Positions 7,656-15,428 of a DNA stretch of 28,028 nucleotides are shown one piece after another; the first letter of the stretch is position 1, and each line of letters opens with the position of its first letter. The stretch comes from Desulfurococcales archaeon (GTDB lineage: Archaea > Thermoproteota > Thermoprotei_A > Sulfolobales > Desulfurococcaceae): the NCBI GenBank assembly GCA_027083045.1, contig JALWQP010000092.1, positions 1 through 28,028 on the forward strand, written 5' to 3'. The notes under the pieces were generated by a model. That model saw only the letters and a list, made by a program, of their open reading frames with translations, made no database searches and was not told the origin of the DNA. Position numbers and translations under genes: made by a program.

Positions 7656-8269
7656 CACTATCCAAGATCTTAACACCATATTTTCCCCGAAGAATATTTG
7701 TGTTCGAAACACGTGATCCATGCAAAGAGATCAACAGGTTAAAAACCCTCGTACTCTATGCATTAACCGTAAGCTACGGCATCAGAATAGATACCCTTGT
7801 CATACTGTACTCAACGCCCATGTCAATACTCCTTGATGGATATGGTCTCAGACACTTCCATCCACAAGACAAGAGCCTAACTCATTTCCTTGAATCTATT
7901 CTATGTAAAAACAAGCTATATCCCGGAGTACATCTTCTACCATCCGAGATAATAACTGAATTTATAGGTGGGGCTGAGCTCTTAATAGTGCCAAAAACCC
8001 CGGGAACAACCAATGCATATAGCAGTGTCTTACTCACTAGGCTAACCTCGATACCTCCATCAACGATAGTTATCAATACATTGGAAAATCGCACCAGTAT
8101 TGAGAATTCTTTTGTCTTTGAATTACCAGTATCTGGTAATCAACTGTATTTTACAATAGCTTCAAATTATATTCTAGACCTAGCTTATGGTAGTTGGATT
8201 AGGAGGAGAGGAAAAATTGAGCGGAGAGAGCCTTTACGATATCATATTAACGGCGCAGAAAATGCTTGA
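7652..8269 (+). CDS. Putative SPOUT methyltransferase, diverged TrmY-like (tRNA pseudouridine-54 N1)
   Basis: A 205-residue protein translated from TTG 7652, overlapping the ffh stop by 4 nt. By-eye comparison with TrmY (COG1901/DUF358), recalled from memory, gives the same order of blocks: a strand RIFVFE (14-19); a helix followed by GIRIDTLVILYS (43-54; TrmY has SH-IR-DV); a GYGLRHFHPQDKS stretch (63-75; TrmY has G-LR-L-PDERN); PGVHL (91-95); an ELLIVPKTPG strand and loop (109-118); and a C-terminal segment FELPVSGNQLYFTIASNYILD (156-176) that resembles the TrmY end LSP-LHA-HCI-I-HN-LD. TrmY methylates pseudouridine 54 made by Pus10, whose gene follows. Identity is low, so the function is inferred. 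Confidence 0.55.
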   Translation: MTLSKILTPYFPRRIFVFETRDPCKEINRLKTLVLYALTVSYGIRIDTLVILYSTPMSILLDGYGLRHFHPQDKSLTHFLESILCKNKLYPGVHLLPSEIITEFIGGAELLIVPKTPGTTNAYSSVLLTRLTSIPPSTIVINTLENRTSIENSFVFELPVSGNQLYFTIASNYILDLAYGSWIRRRGKIERREPLRYHINGAENA

Positions 8270-9518
8270 GCGATACCCATTATGCGATCATTGTCTCGGA
8301 AGACAGTTCGCTAAGAAAGGAATAGAGATGACGAACAAGGAGCGGGGCCATGCTATAAAGGTATTCCTTAACATGAAGCTATACGATGATTATCAGAATG
8401 GCAGGATAGACAAGGAGCATCTACGGAGTCTTGCAATCAATTCAGGTAAACCCGTAAGCTCGCTTTATGAAAAACTCTATGGCGAAAAAATAGCTGAGGC
8501 GCCATGCGATATCTGTGGTGGAAAAATCAACGAGAAACTCTACGATGAACTAGCTGAGAAAGCCGCCGCCCTCCTCAAAAAAGTCAATGTTTACAGATTC
8601 CTCGTCGGTGTCAGTGTGCCCCAAGAAATCGTTTTGCGCGAAATAGAAGTGTCCAGCTTCAGTGGCCTCGAGTACTCAGAATCAATAAAGAATGAAATCA
8701 AGAGGGAAGTTGGGAAAAGAATAATGCAGATTTACGGCCTAGAGCCCGACTTCGATAAACCTGAAGCAGTAGTTATAATAGATTATGAAACACTGGGTCT
8801 AAGACTCGAGATCAATCCATTGCTTTTTGAGGGAAAATACTGGAAGCGTGGGCGAAACATATCACATACTATATGGACGACGCGCGAGGGCGTAAAGCTA
8901 TATCCATACAGCCTTCAAGAATTCTTCAATGACAGGCTAAAAGAGATCTTTGACGCTGAAGAAGTAGTTATTCATGCAAGTGGTAGAGAAGATGTTGATG
9001 CCAGAATGCTGGGAACAGGCAGACCTCTCGTCATAGAAATAAAGAATCCCCGGTTTAGGTATGTTGATTTAGACTTAGCGAACGAGCTGCTCAAGGGCAC
9101 ACTCATCGAGGCAGTAATCCATGGCGAATCATCGAGGTCTAGAATAGCGTATTTGAAGGGAGAAGCGTCTAAGAAGAAAAAACTCTACAAAGTACTGATC
9201 ATGACGGGGAATCCCGTTAATAGACAGCAACTCGACGAGATCGAGAAGTATTTTACCAATAGAGAGATAAGACAACTAACTCCCCTCAGAATACTTCGTA
9301 GGAAAAAGGAGCACTTGCGAAGAAGAAAAGTATATTTTATGAAAACCAGACAATTGGTTGATAATATGTTTGAAGCCCTCATATACTGTGATGGCGGACT
9401 ATATGTGAAGGAACTTGTACATGGAGATCAAGGCAGAACTGTCCCTAGTATTTCTGATATCTTAGGTGTGCAGGCATATCCTCTTGAACTTGATGTGCTT
9501 GTCGTAGAGCAAGAATAA
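8217..9518 (+). CDS. pus10: tRNA pseudouridine synthase Pus10 (Psi54/55)
   Basis: Pus10 makes pseudouridine at tRNA positions 54 and 55 in archaea. The 433-residue protein has two N-terminal zinc cysteine pairs (Cys23/Cys26 in LCDHCLGRQF; Cys97/Cys100 in PCDICGG), a THUMP-containing region, and the catalytic core with the GREDVDARMLGTGRP motif (256-270), in which Asp259 is the expected nucleophile. The end has ELVHGDQGRTVPS, as in the family. An in-frame ATG exists at 8187, but TTG 8217 has the strong site GGAGGAGAGG six bases upstream, so I prefer it. It overlaps the TrmY-like gene by 53 nt. L21e follows about 100 nt downstream. Confidence 0.93.
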   Translation: MSGESLYDIILTAQKMLERYPLCDHCLGRQFAKKGIEMTNKERGHAIKVFLNMKLYDDYQNGRIDKEHLRSLAINSGKPVSSLYEKLYGEKIAEAPCDICGGKINEKLYDELAEKAAALLKKVNVYRFLVGVSVPQEIVLREIEVSSFSGLEYSESIKNEIKREVGKRIMQIYGLEPDFDKPEAVVIIDYETLGLRLEINPLLFEGKYWKRGRNISHTIWTTREGVKLYPYSLQEFFNDRLKEIFDAEEVVIHASGREDVDARMLGTGRPLVIEIKNPRFRYVDLDLANELLKGTLIEAVIHGESSRSRIAYLKGEASKKKKLYKVLIMTGNPVNRQQLDEIEKYFTNREIRQLTPLRILRRKKEHLRRRKVYFMKTRQLVDNMFEALIYCDGGLYVKELVHGDQGRTVPSISDILGVQAYPLELDVLVVEQE

Positions 9519-9619
9519 TATAATTTAGGAATTTAGTATCAGAAATCCTTATTTAGACACCTATATAATCCATCCTATCCAGTGAATTAAATCCGAGAAG
9601 AGACGAAGGTGTAGCATCA

Positions 9620-9916
9620 ATGGTTAGGGCGCCTAGGGGATACAGGCACAGAACCAGGAAAGTGTTCAAGAAACATATCAGAGAGCGGGGCGCAGTACCC
9701 CCTCTAAGCATGCTTTTACACGAATATAAGCCCGGCGATAAAGTACACATAAAGGTAAACCCGGCAATACATCATGGTATGCCACATCGGAGATATCATG
9801 GAAAGACAGGAACAGTTATCGGGAAGAGGGGGAAAGCCTACATAGTCGAAGTATATGTAGGTAATAAGAGAAAAGTGTTATTTGTCCGTCCGGAACACCT
9901 CAGGCCAGCTCCATAA
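9620..9916 (+). CDS. rpl21e: 50S ribosomal protein L21e
   Basis: A 98-residue basic protein with the typical L21e order: MVRAPRGYRHRTRKVF at the start, PPLSMLLHEYKPGDKVHI in the centre, IHHGMPHRRYHGKTGTV, an SH3-like barrel with GKRGKAYIVEV, and a C-terminal KVLFVRPEHL. It belongs to the archaeal/eukaryotic large ribosomal subunit. AGGTG lies about 9 nt before the ATG. The 101-nt gap after pus10 contains CTTATTTAG and CTATATAATCC, possible TATA elements, so this ribosomal gene probably starts its own transcript with rpoF. Confidence 0.97.
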   Translation: MVRAPRGYRHRTRKVFKKHIRERGAVPPLSMLLHEYKPGDKVHIKVNPAIHHGMPHRRYHGKTGTVIGKRGKAYIVEVYVGNKRKVLFVRPEHLRPAP

Positions 9917-9966
9917 ATTGTGAAATAATTGTTTAGTCATAATGGGATTATGACTGGTGATATGTT

Positions 9967-10335
9967 TTGGCTCAAGAACTAGAGGTAGAGGTTTTAAATG
10001 AAGAACATCTCTCAAATCCCGAGGCATTAAAGATATTAAAAAAGATAGTAGGTATTATTGAGGAAAAAGAGGGAAGTGTATCACCACTTCTGGTAAAAAC
10101 ACTACGTTATCTCTCCATATCTTCTAAGATGGAACCTGACGTAGCTATTGCTCTTAAGAAGAAACTGCGCAACTATGGCTTAAAAGATGAAACAATAGTT
10201 ATGCTCATAAACATCTGTCCGCAGACGATTGATGAGGCAAGAATACTTCTCGAGCTGGAGGATAAAGTGTTTGAGACAGACGAGGTACAGGAAATCCTTG
10301 AGACAGTGAAGCCTTACTGTAAGGAAGAACAGTAG
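9967..10335 (+). CDS. rpoF: DNA-directed RNA polymerase subunit F (Rpo4)
   Basis: A 122-residue protein matching archaeal Rpo4, the partner of Rpo7 in the polymerase stalk (homologue of Rpb4). It has the N-terminal strand that pairs with Rpo7 (LEVEVLNEEHLSNPEAL) and a mostly helical C-terminal HRDC-like part with LRNYGLKDETIVMLINICPQTIDEAR (about 75-100), the family signature. The start is TTG 9967, supported by GGTGA at 9956-9960 with 6 nt spacing. L21e-RpoF-DUF655-KsgA-HemK is a recurrent archaeal gene order, which supports all the calls in it. Confidence 0.92.
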   Translation: MAQELEVEVLNEEHLSNPEALKILKKIVGIIEEKEGSVSPLLVKTLRYLSISSKMEPDVAIALKKKLRNYGLKDETIVMLINICPQTIDEARILLELEDKVFETDEVQEILETVKPYCKEEQ

Positions 10336-10355
10336 AGGATGGCCTATTTTATCCT
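10336..10355 (+). terminator. Possible hairpin after rpoF
   Basis: Directly after the rpoF stop, AGGAT (10336-10340) and ATCCT (10351-10355) form a 5-bp stem around a 10-nt loop containing a TTTT run; two inner GU pairs could extend it. It is short for a hyperthermophile, so a termination role is uncertain. Confidence 0.25.
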
Positions 10356-10423
10356 GTGAAAGAACATTATTAGTAGGATTTACATAAACAATATTTTATG
10401 ACTAGGCTCTAGGGTTGATCAGG

Positions 10424-11086
10424 TTGCATCCTTATAGGAGGCCAGCACGGCATCACCGGTTCGGCTCACCAGAAGGTAGGCCGCGGATAGATGAGCCAGC
10501 CGTATACATAATTGACTACATGGAGTTCGGCAACCCGACAGATAGGCATCCAGAACATAGAAATAAGCCCCTTGTCCAGGCAGTGGGCACCAAATTCTTC
10601 ACGCTCATTGAAGCGGAGCCCCTCCCAGCTGTCAGGATAGATATTCTTGAGAAAGTAGAGCTGGATCCACATTCTAAGATAAGGCGTCCTATCCCGATAA
10701 CATACGATGATCTAACGAGTGTGGCACGTACAAATCTACCTGAGGCTATTAAGAGGATCATAATCGATAATGAGAGGTTATTCGTGGCGTTCTTTAATCT
10801 CTCACAACCCGTTAATATACGTCTTCATGCACTTGAATTGCTTCCAGGAATAGGTAAAAAGACCATGCGCCATATCCTGGAAGAGCGTAAGAGAAAACCG
10901 TTTGAAAGCTTCAAAGATATTAAAGAACGCACAAAAGTAGATCCGGTTAAAACTCTCACCGAACGGATAATTAGTGAGTTAATGGGAAATGAGAAATACT
11001 ATCTATTCGTAAAACCGCCGAGAAAACAACCGAGCACGCTATATCTTGGATACTTAGAGCGCCTGTATTATGAAGAACTTCTTTAA
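10424..11086 (+). CDS. DUF655 RNA/DNA-binding protein with helix-hairpin-helix
   Basis: DUF655 is an uncharacterised archaeal family usually encoded next to rpoF and ksgA. This 220-residue copy has a basic His/Arg-rich N terminus, an OB-like part with AVYIIDYMEFGNPTD and FFTLIEAE, and a C-terminal helix-hairpin-helix (LELLPGIGKKTMRHILEE, about residues 141-158) followed by PFESFKDIKERTKV, a non-specific nucleic-acid-binding module. Start: TTG 10424 is preceded by GGTTGATC plus 3 nt, the same layout as at two other genes here; TTG 10415, three codons earlier, is the alternative. A role in ribosome assembly or RNA handling is inferred from neighbours only. Confidence 0.85.
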   Translation: MHPYRRPARHHRFGSPEGRPRIDEPAVYIIDYMEFGNPTDRHPEHRNKPLVQAVGTKFFTLIEAEPLPAVRIDILEKVELDPHSKIRRPIPITYDDLTSVARTNLPEAIKRIIIDNERLFVAFFNLSQPVNIRLHALELLPGIGKKTMRHILEERKRKPFESFKDIKERTKVDPVKTLTERIISELMGNEKYYLFVKPPRKQPSTLYLGYLERLYYEELL

Positions 11087-11158
11087 CCCTACAAACTATT
11101 TGACATATTCTTTCGAGCAGAGCTCAGCAACTCATTATTTACATGGTGTTTCATCTAA

Positions 11159-11977
11159 TTGTCGACTCCACCACTGCATAATAAGGGATTATTAAGATGG
11201 ACACTTGGGATTCTTCGAGAACATAATATTCGGCCACGTAGAAGGTTTAGCCAGAATTTTGTTGTGTGTACTAGGCTCGTCCGGGATATCCTTTATCATA
11301 TAGAGCAATACTCGCCACCCACAATACTCGAAGTAGGAGCTGGTCTTGGTACTCTCTCATATTTTCTATCACGGCGTTTCAAGGCTACCGTTCATGTAGA
11401 GATCGATCCCATACTTGCGATGATAGCATCAGAGTTTATCCAAGACCCCGCAATACTGATCATTAGCGACGCTCTGGATCTAGAGTGGAATACAAGAGCA
11501 TTGGTTTCGAATACGCCTTACCATATTTCCTCCGATATCTTGGTAAAGACTGCGAAATCGGATAGTGTTGAGGTTGCTATTCTAGTATTGCAGAAAGATG
11601 TTGTTGAAAGATTATGTGCCGAGCCAGGTTCTCCCCAGTATGGTAGAATAACTGTTCTTGTAAAACTAGTGTTCGATGTAAGGCGTGGATCGGTATATCC
11701 GCCTTCTTGTTTTTATCCGAAACCAGATGTTTCTTCCCAAATGATCGTGCTTTCTAGGAGAAGGAAATTCTCTGAATTACCGCCATGTATCGAGGAGGTT
11801 AGCCGGAGATTATTCATTATGAGGCGTAAGAAAGCCCGTAAGGTTATATGTAAGGAACTCGGGATATGCGATGAAAATATACTCAATACTATTGGCGTGG
11901 GGGAGACTACAAGGATATATCAGTTGACTCCAAGGCAAATAGAGGAGCTGGCAAGGCTATGGAGAGGTACATGCTAG
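11159..11977 (+). CDS. ksgA: 16S rRNA dimethyladenosine methyltransferase KsgA/Dim1
   Basis: KsgA/Dim1 dimethylates two adjacent adenines in the terminal hairpin of 16S rRNA, a late quality-control step in small-subunit assembly. The 272-residue protein has RRRFSQNFV (27-35; family form GQ-FL), the SAM loop ILEVGAGLGTLS (56-67), the acidic VEIDP, the catalytic motif NTPYHISSDI (the usual first position after N is L or I, here T), LVLQKDVVERL, YGRITVLVKL and FYPKPDVSSQMI. The C-terminal helical domain (about 200-272) binds rRNA. The start is TTG 11159. It overlaps the next gene by 19 nt. Confidence 0.94.
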   Translation: MSTPPLHNKGLLRWTLGILREHNIRPRRRFSQNFVVCTRLVRDILYHIEQYSPPTILEVGAGLGTLSYFLSRRFKATVHVEIDPILAMIASEFIQDPAILIISDALDLEWNTRALVSNTPYHISSDILVKTAKSDSVEVAILVLQKDVVERLCAEPGSPQYGRITVLVKLVFDVRRGSVYPPSCFYPKPDVSSQMIVLSRRRKFSELPPCIEEVSRRLFIMRRKKARKVICKELGICDENILNTIGVGETTRIYQLTPRQIEELARLWRGTC

Positions 11978-12594
11978 ATCTGGGATGGGGGAAGATAAGC
12001 ATATACAGGGATGTTTATGAGCCCTCCGATGATACTTGGCTTCTCCTCGAGCTTCTAGAAAAGCATGATGGTGTTCACGATACGTGTATTGAGACATGTG
12101 CTGGCACGGGTGTGCTGGGAACATATTTGCTTGCTAGCGGTAAATGCAGACGTATAATATTTGTTGATGTCAACCATAGAGCGTGTATGAATACGTTACA
12201 TAATCTTGAACTAAATGATCTTCTTGGTAAAGGTGTTGTGCTTAACTCATTATCATTAAAACCTGTTAAGGGGAAATGCGCCGACCTAATAGTTTTTAAC
12301 CCGCCGTATTTGCCCGGCGAATCAAGGGATCTATACGACATGGGGCTTGTTGGAGGTAGAAGAGGCTATGAGACAATAGCAGATATAGTCTCTGGTGCAA
12401 ACAGTGTTCTTAGATATAGGGGCCACATGTTTTTCGTCTATTCTTCCCTTACAGGTAGAAAAAAGGTCGTCGAGCTTCTCGCAAGGAATGGATTTAAGAT
12501 AGTTAGAGAGTTACGGAAACATGTGTTTTTTGAAGATATTTTCGCGGTAGAGGCGATACTTGTTGAAGATAAGGGTTGTACTAGTGGGGGTTGA
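11959..12594 (+). CDS. HemK/Mtq2-like class I methyltransferase (release-factor glutamine)
   Basis: A 211-residue SAM methyltransferase of the HemK/PrmC-Mtq2 group, which methylates the glutamine of the GGQ motif in peptide release factors. It lacks the N-terminal bundle of bacterial PrmC, as in archaeal and eukaryotic Mtq2, which works with Trm112. Visible: VYEPSDDTWLLLELL (15-29, the family entry motif), the SAM loop ETCAGTGVLG (about 46-55), the acidic strand FVDVN, the catalytic NPPYLP (about 114-119), and GGRRGYE, which matches the family G-RG-E segment. ATG 11959 lies in the end of ksgA; ATG 11971 is an alternative. It overlaps trmJ by 35 nt. Confidence 0.85.
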   Translation: MERYMLDLGWGKISIYRDVYEPSDDTWLLLELLEKHDGVHDTCIETCAGTGVLGTYLLASGKCRRIIFVDVNHRACMNTLHNLELNDLLGKGVVLNSLSLKPVKGKCADLIVFNPPYLPGESRDLYDMGLVGGRRGYETIADIVSGANSVLRYRGHMFFVYSSLTGRKKVVELLARNGFKIVRELRKHVFFEDIFAVEAILVEDKGCTSGG

Positions 12595-13270
12595 AGGCTC
12601 TGTAAATCTCGGGTTTATAGCCCGTACTTGCGTCAATTTTGGTGTTGACGAATTGTTTCTTGTTAATCCACGAGCCGATCTCGATGAAGCCCTCATATAT
12701 AGCGCTAAAGCAAAGGATTTCCTGCGGGGTGCGGTGATAATTAATGATCTCGGCAAAGCATTAGAAGGGGTTGATCTAAGTGTTGCAACTACGGCTAAGG
12801 GGTATAGTAAGGGTGACGCGTTAAGGCAGGCTATAGATATTGTGACGTTTATAGAAATACTTAGAGAGAAGCCTGTAGAGTCTCTTGCACTCGTATTTGG
12901 CCGTGAAAGCACAGGGTTAACGAGGGAGGAACTCAAACAGGCAGACTACCTCGTGACTATCCCGGCTAATCCAGAGTATCCTGTGCTTAATCTGAGCCAG
13001 TCCGTAGCTATCTTCTTGTGGGAGCTCTGGAAGATCCGTGGTATGCAAGCTACTAATGTTCCACCACAGGCTTCTCCGGATGAACTATTATTGCTCGAGA
13101 GGATCATCGGGGAGATAACTGAACGTGTTATAGGTGATGAGGAAAAGAGGCGGAGAGTTTACATGGTTGTGGCGAGAGTATTAAGGAGGGCGCGTCCTAC
13201 GAGGTATGACGCACGTATGTTAACGTATTGGTTCCGCAGAGTACTCAATAAGATCTCTACTCAGGAGTAA
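12560..13270 (+). CDS. trmJ: tRNA (cytidine/uridine-2'-O)-methyltransferase TrmJ (SPOUT)
   Basis: A 236-residue TrmH/SpoU-type SPOUT methyltransferase. Motif 1 is at the N terminus (VEGSVNLGFIARTCVNFG, about 10-27), motif 2 is VFGRESTGLTREEL (about 114-127), and motif 3 is IPANPEYPVLNLSQSVAI (about 135-152), which together form the SAM-binding trefoil knot. The C-terminal helical extension (about 175-236) is the TrmJ type. In Sulfolobus, TrmJ 2'-O-methylates C32 of tRNA. The start is TTG 12560 or the adjacent TTG 12563, inside the end of the HemK-like gene. The 3' end overlaps the convergent pyrH by 14 nt. Confidence 0.9.
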   Translation: MLKIRVVLVGVEGSVNLGFIARTCVNFGVDELFLVNPRADLDEALIYSAKAKDFLRGAVIINDLGKALEGVDLSVATTAKGYSKGDALRQAIDIVTFIEILREKPVESLALVFGRESTGLTREELKQADYLVTIPANPEYPVLNLSQSVAIFLWELWKIRGMQATNVPPQASPDELLLLERIIGEITERVIGDEEKRRRVYMVVARVLRRARPTRYDARMLTYWFRRVLNKISTQE

Positions 13271-13940
13271 TCATTGTCCCCGGATTTCTGCCTTGGACTA
13301 TCTCAAGAATGTGTTCGGGATTACCGTAGTGTGTTATGTAGACTGTTATCTTGCTTCTAATCATGATATCTATTGCATGTCTATCTAGGAGCTGATAGTG
13401 GCCTGGCAATATTCTCTGCTCCATAAGATTTAGGAGCTCTGTTGCTTTTACCCTGGATAATGGCTTAGCGTCTGGATGTTTTTGCGGGTCTTTATCGTAT
13501 ACCATATCTATTACTGAGAGATCGATTACTTTGTCCGAACCTATGGCTTCAGCCGTTTCAACAGCTACCGCTGCTGTTGATTGTCCAGGTATATATCCCC
13601 CAAGAACGACTACCCTATGTGTCTCTAGTTTCTCTCGTGTTTCCCAGGGAGTTCTGGGTATTTCCTCCGGTGCTAGAGGATATAGTGCTTCTGCTATTAG
13701 GAGGGCGTTGAGTCTTGATACAGCTATTCCTATCATGTCAAGCGCATAATAGTTATTGACCCCTATGTTTTCTGCTCTGCTTATATATTGGCGCGCCAGA
13801 TTACCGCCGCCTGTGACCACAGCGACTCTATATTCTTTCGAGACCTGCTTTATAACCGATATAAGTTTCGTCGCTAGTGCTGGGTCGAAGTTGTCGAAGA
13901 ATTTCCCAGTTATCTTTATAACTATTTTTCCACTAGACAT
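13257..13940 (-). CDS. pyrH: UMP kinase PyrH
   Basis: UMP kinase phosphorylates UMP to UDP in pyrimidine synthesis. The 227-residue protein belongs to the amino-acid-kinase fold and is of the archaeal type. It has IKITGKFF at the N terminus, the VVTGGGNLARQYI phosphate loop, DMIGIAVSRLNALLIAEAL, GGYIPGQSTAAVAVE, and a C-terminal DMVYDKDPQKHPDAKPLSRV nucleotide-binding segment. I chose ATG 13940 because homologues start MSSGKIVIKITG-like; a longer frame reaches 13982 but lies inside wtpC. The start overlaps the wtpC stop by 8 nt (ATGTCTAG), so it is translated from the transporter mRNA. The 3' end overlaps trmJ. Confidence 0.94.
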   Translation of the reverse strand: MSSGKIVIKITGKFFDNFDPALATKLISVIKQVSKEYRVAVVTGGGNLARQYISRAENIGVNNYYALDMIGIAVSRLNALLIAEALYPLAPEEIPRTPWETREKLETHRVVVLGGYIPGQSTAAVAVETAEAIGSDKVIDLSVIDMVYDKDPQKHPDAKPLSRVKATELLNLMEQRILPGHYQLLDRHAIDIMIRSKITVYITHYGNPEHILEIVQGRNPGTMITPE

Positions 13941-14664
13941 GACCGTACGCCTTCTTTCCGAGTATTTTTGATATGATCTCAATGTAGGGCTTTGCGTACT
14001 CGGTATTTAAGAATTCTCCGGGTTCATATACTCCTATGAGGACCCCTTCCCTCATATACCCTATTTTCTCACCAAGATACATGGTTTCTATTATGTCGTG
14101 AGTTACATGTATTGTAGTGAAAGAAAGTGTTTCATGTAGCTTTTTCAGGAACTCCATGGACTTCCACCTGATCCCAGGGTCGAGGCTTGAGAGTGGTTCA
14201 TCGAGAAGGAGTATCCTGGGATTCACTATCAGGGCTCTCGCTAGGGCAACCCGCTGTTTTTCTCCACCACTTAGCGTTGCTGGTTTTCGGTGTAGGAGAT
14301 GCTTTATCCCGAGTATCTCGGAGATTTTCTCTATTCTTGACTTTATCTCTTTCTCGCTTATCCCTCTGAGCCTTAGCCCATAGGCTATATTGTTGTAAAC
14401 GCTTAGATGAGGCCATAACGCGTAGTTCTGGGGTACGAGGACTGCTCCTCTTTTCTCGGGCGGTTCACGGGTTACGTCACGCCCATCGATCAGTATTCTT
14501 CCTTTGGCCGGGCGAATGAAGCCTGCGATAGTATGTAGCAATACTGTCTTTCCAACCCCACTAGGCCCCATGATGACCATGTATTCCCCGCTTCTGACTT
14601 CTAGCCGTGGTATTTCTAGCTTGAAGCCGCCGAGGACTACATGGAGGTTCTCTATTTTGATCAT
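13933..14664 (-). CDS. wtpC: Tungstate/molybdate ABC transporter ATP-binding protein
   Basis: The 243-residue ATPase of the Wtp/Mod oxyanion importer. Walker A is GPSGVGKT (about 34-41), the Q-loop is VPQNYALWPHLSV, the signature is LSGGEKQRVALARAL, Walker B is ILLLDEPLSSLD, and the switch histidine is in VTHDI. It lacks the C-terminal TOBE domain of long ModC proteins, so it is a short form. Its ATG overlaps the wtpB stop (ATGA). Tungstate over molybdate is likely because hyperthermophiles use tungsten oxidoreductases, but the substrate cannot be decided from the ATPase. Confidence 0.88.
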   Translation of the reverse strand: MIKIENLHVVLGGFKLEIPRLEVRSGEYMVIMGPSGVGKTVLLHTIAGFIRPAKGRILIDGRDVTREPPEKRGAVLVPQNYALWPHLSVYNNIAYGLRLRGISEKEIKSRIEKISEILGIKHLLHRKPATLSGGEKQRVALARALIVNPRILLLDEPLSSLDPGIRWKSMEFLKKLHETLSFTTIHVTHDIIETMYLGEKIGYMREGVLIGVYEPGEFLNTEYAKPYIEIISKILGKKAYGHV

Positions 14665-15428
14665 TCTCTGTACACCATCCTTAGAGCTATAAACACTGTT
14701 AAGGAGATTGTTATCAGGACGGCTGACAGTATGGCCGCATACTTTAGCCCGTACGTCTGGAAGGCCTCGAGTATGACTATGTTTATCGTCTTTGGGTAAT
14801 AGGCGATTATTAGGATCGAGCCTACCTCACTCATTGCCCTAGCCCATGTTAAGAGGCTCCCCGCTAATATGTTGCGTTTTATGAGTGGTAATGTTATGGT
14901 TGTGAACGCTTTTATCTTGGAGGCGCCCAGGCTTCTCGCCACCAGTTCTAGTTCTTCATCGATTGTTTTGAAGCCTATTTTGAGCGTATCGAACATTATT
15001 GGTAGGCTTACATATGTCATTGCTAGGACTATGCCGTTGAACGTGTCCATTATGTGGAGATTTATGGGTCCTCGTGGACCGAATGTTAGGAGAAGGATAA
15101 TACCGACGACTATGTGGGGTATGAGTAATGGTATATCGATTATGGCTTCAATCACTTTTTTGCCAGGAAACTCTGTACGTGCCAGTACGTAGGCGCTCGG
15201 TATGCCTAGGGCTAAGAGAGATAGTGTTGCGGCTGTGGCCGCTGTTATGCTTGTCATTAGTGCTTTGCGGGCCACCACGAATATCTGCGCGTTTGAACCG
15301 AAAAACTCCGTGTATCCCTGTGGGGGGACTATGAGGTATAGGGATAGGATGGGGGCGACTATGATGAAAAGAGCTATTGTTAATACTCCCGCAAACACCA
15401 GTAGTGTTTTCTCGATGCTAGCCAGCAA
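14661..15428 (-). CDS. wtpB: Tungstate/molybdate ABC transporter permease
   Basis: A 255-residue inner-membrane permease with about six hydrophobic segments: TLLVFAGVLTIALFIIVAPI near the N terminus, AATAATLSLLALGIPSAYVL, IPLLIPHIVVGIILLL, GIVLAMTYVSLPIMF, the LTWARAMSEVGSILIIAYY region and a final one ending near residue 250. The cytoplasmic EAA loop that contacts the ATPase is ELVARSLGASKIKAFTTITL (about 160-179). The start is TTG 15428, overlapping the wtpA stop by 11 nt. GAGGAG lies about 12 nt upstream, a loose spacing, so coupling to wtpA translation is likely. Confidence 0.88.
   Translation of the reverse strand: MLASIEKTLLVFAGVLTIALFIIVAPILSLYLIVPPQGYTEFFGSNAQIFVVARKALMTSITAATAATLSLLALGIPSAYVLARTEFPGKKVIEAIIDIPLLIPHIVVGIILLLTFGPRGPINLHIMDTFNGIVLAMTYVSLPIMFDTLKIGFKTIDEELELVARSLGASKIKAFTTITLPLIKRNILAGSLLTWARAMSEVGSILIIAYYPKTINIVILEAFQTYGLKYAAILSAVLITISLTVFIALRMVYRE

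Noticed and set aside
12511..12936. 141-residue frame opposite trmJ
   Set aside because: Low-complexity Ser/Ala/Arg shadow; trmJ carries all SPOUT motifs on the other strand.
13941..13982. Longer pyrH frame adding 14 residues
   Set aside because: It lies fully inside wtpC and UMP kinases start at the internal ATG.
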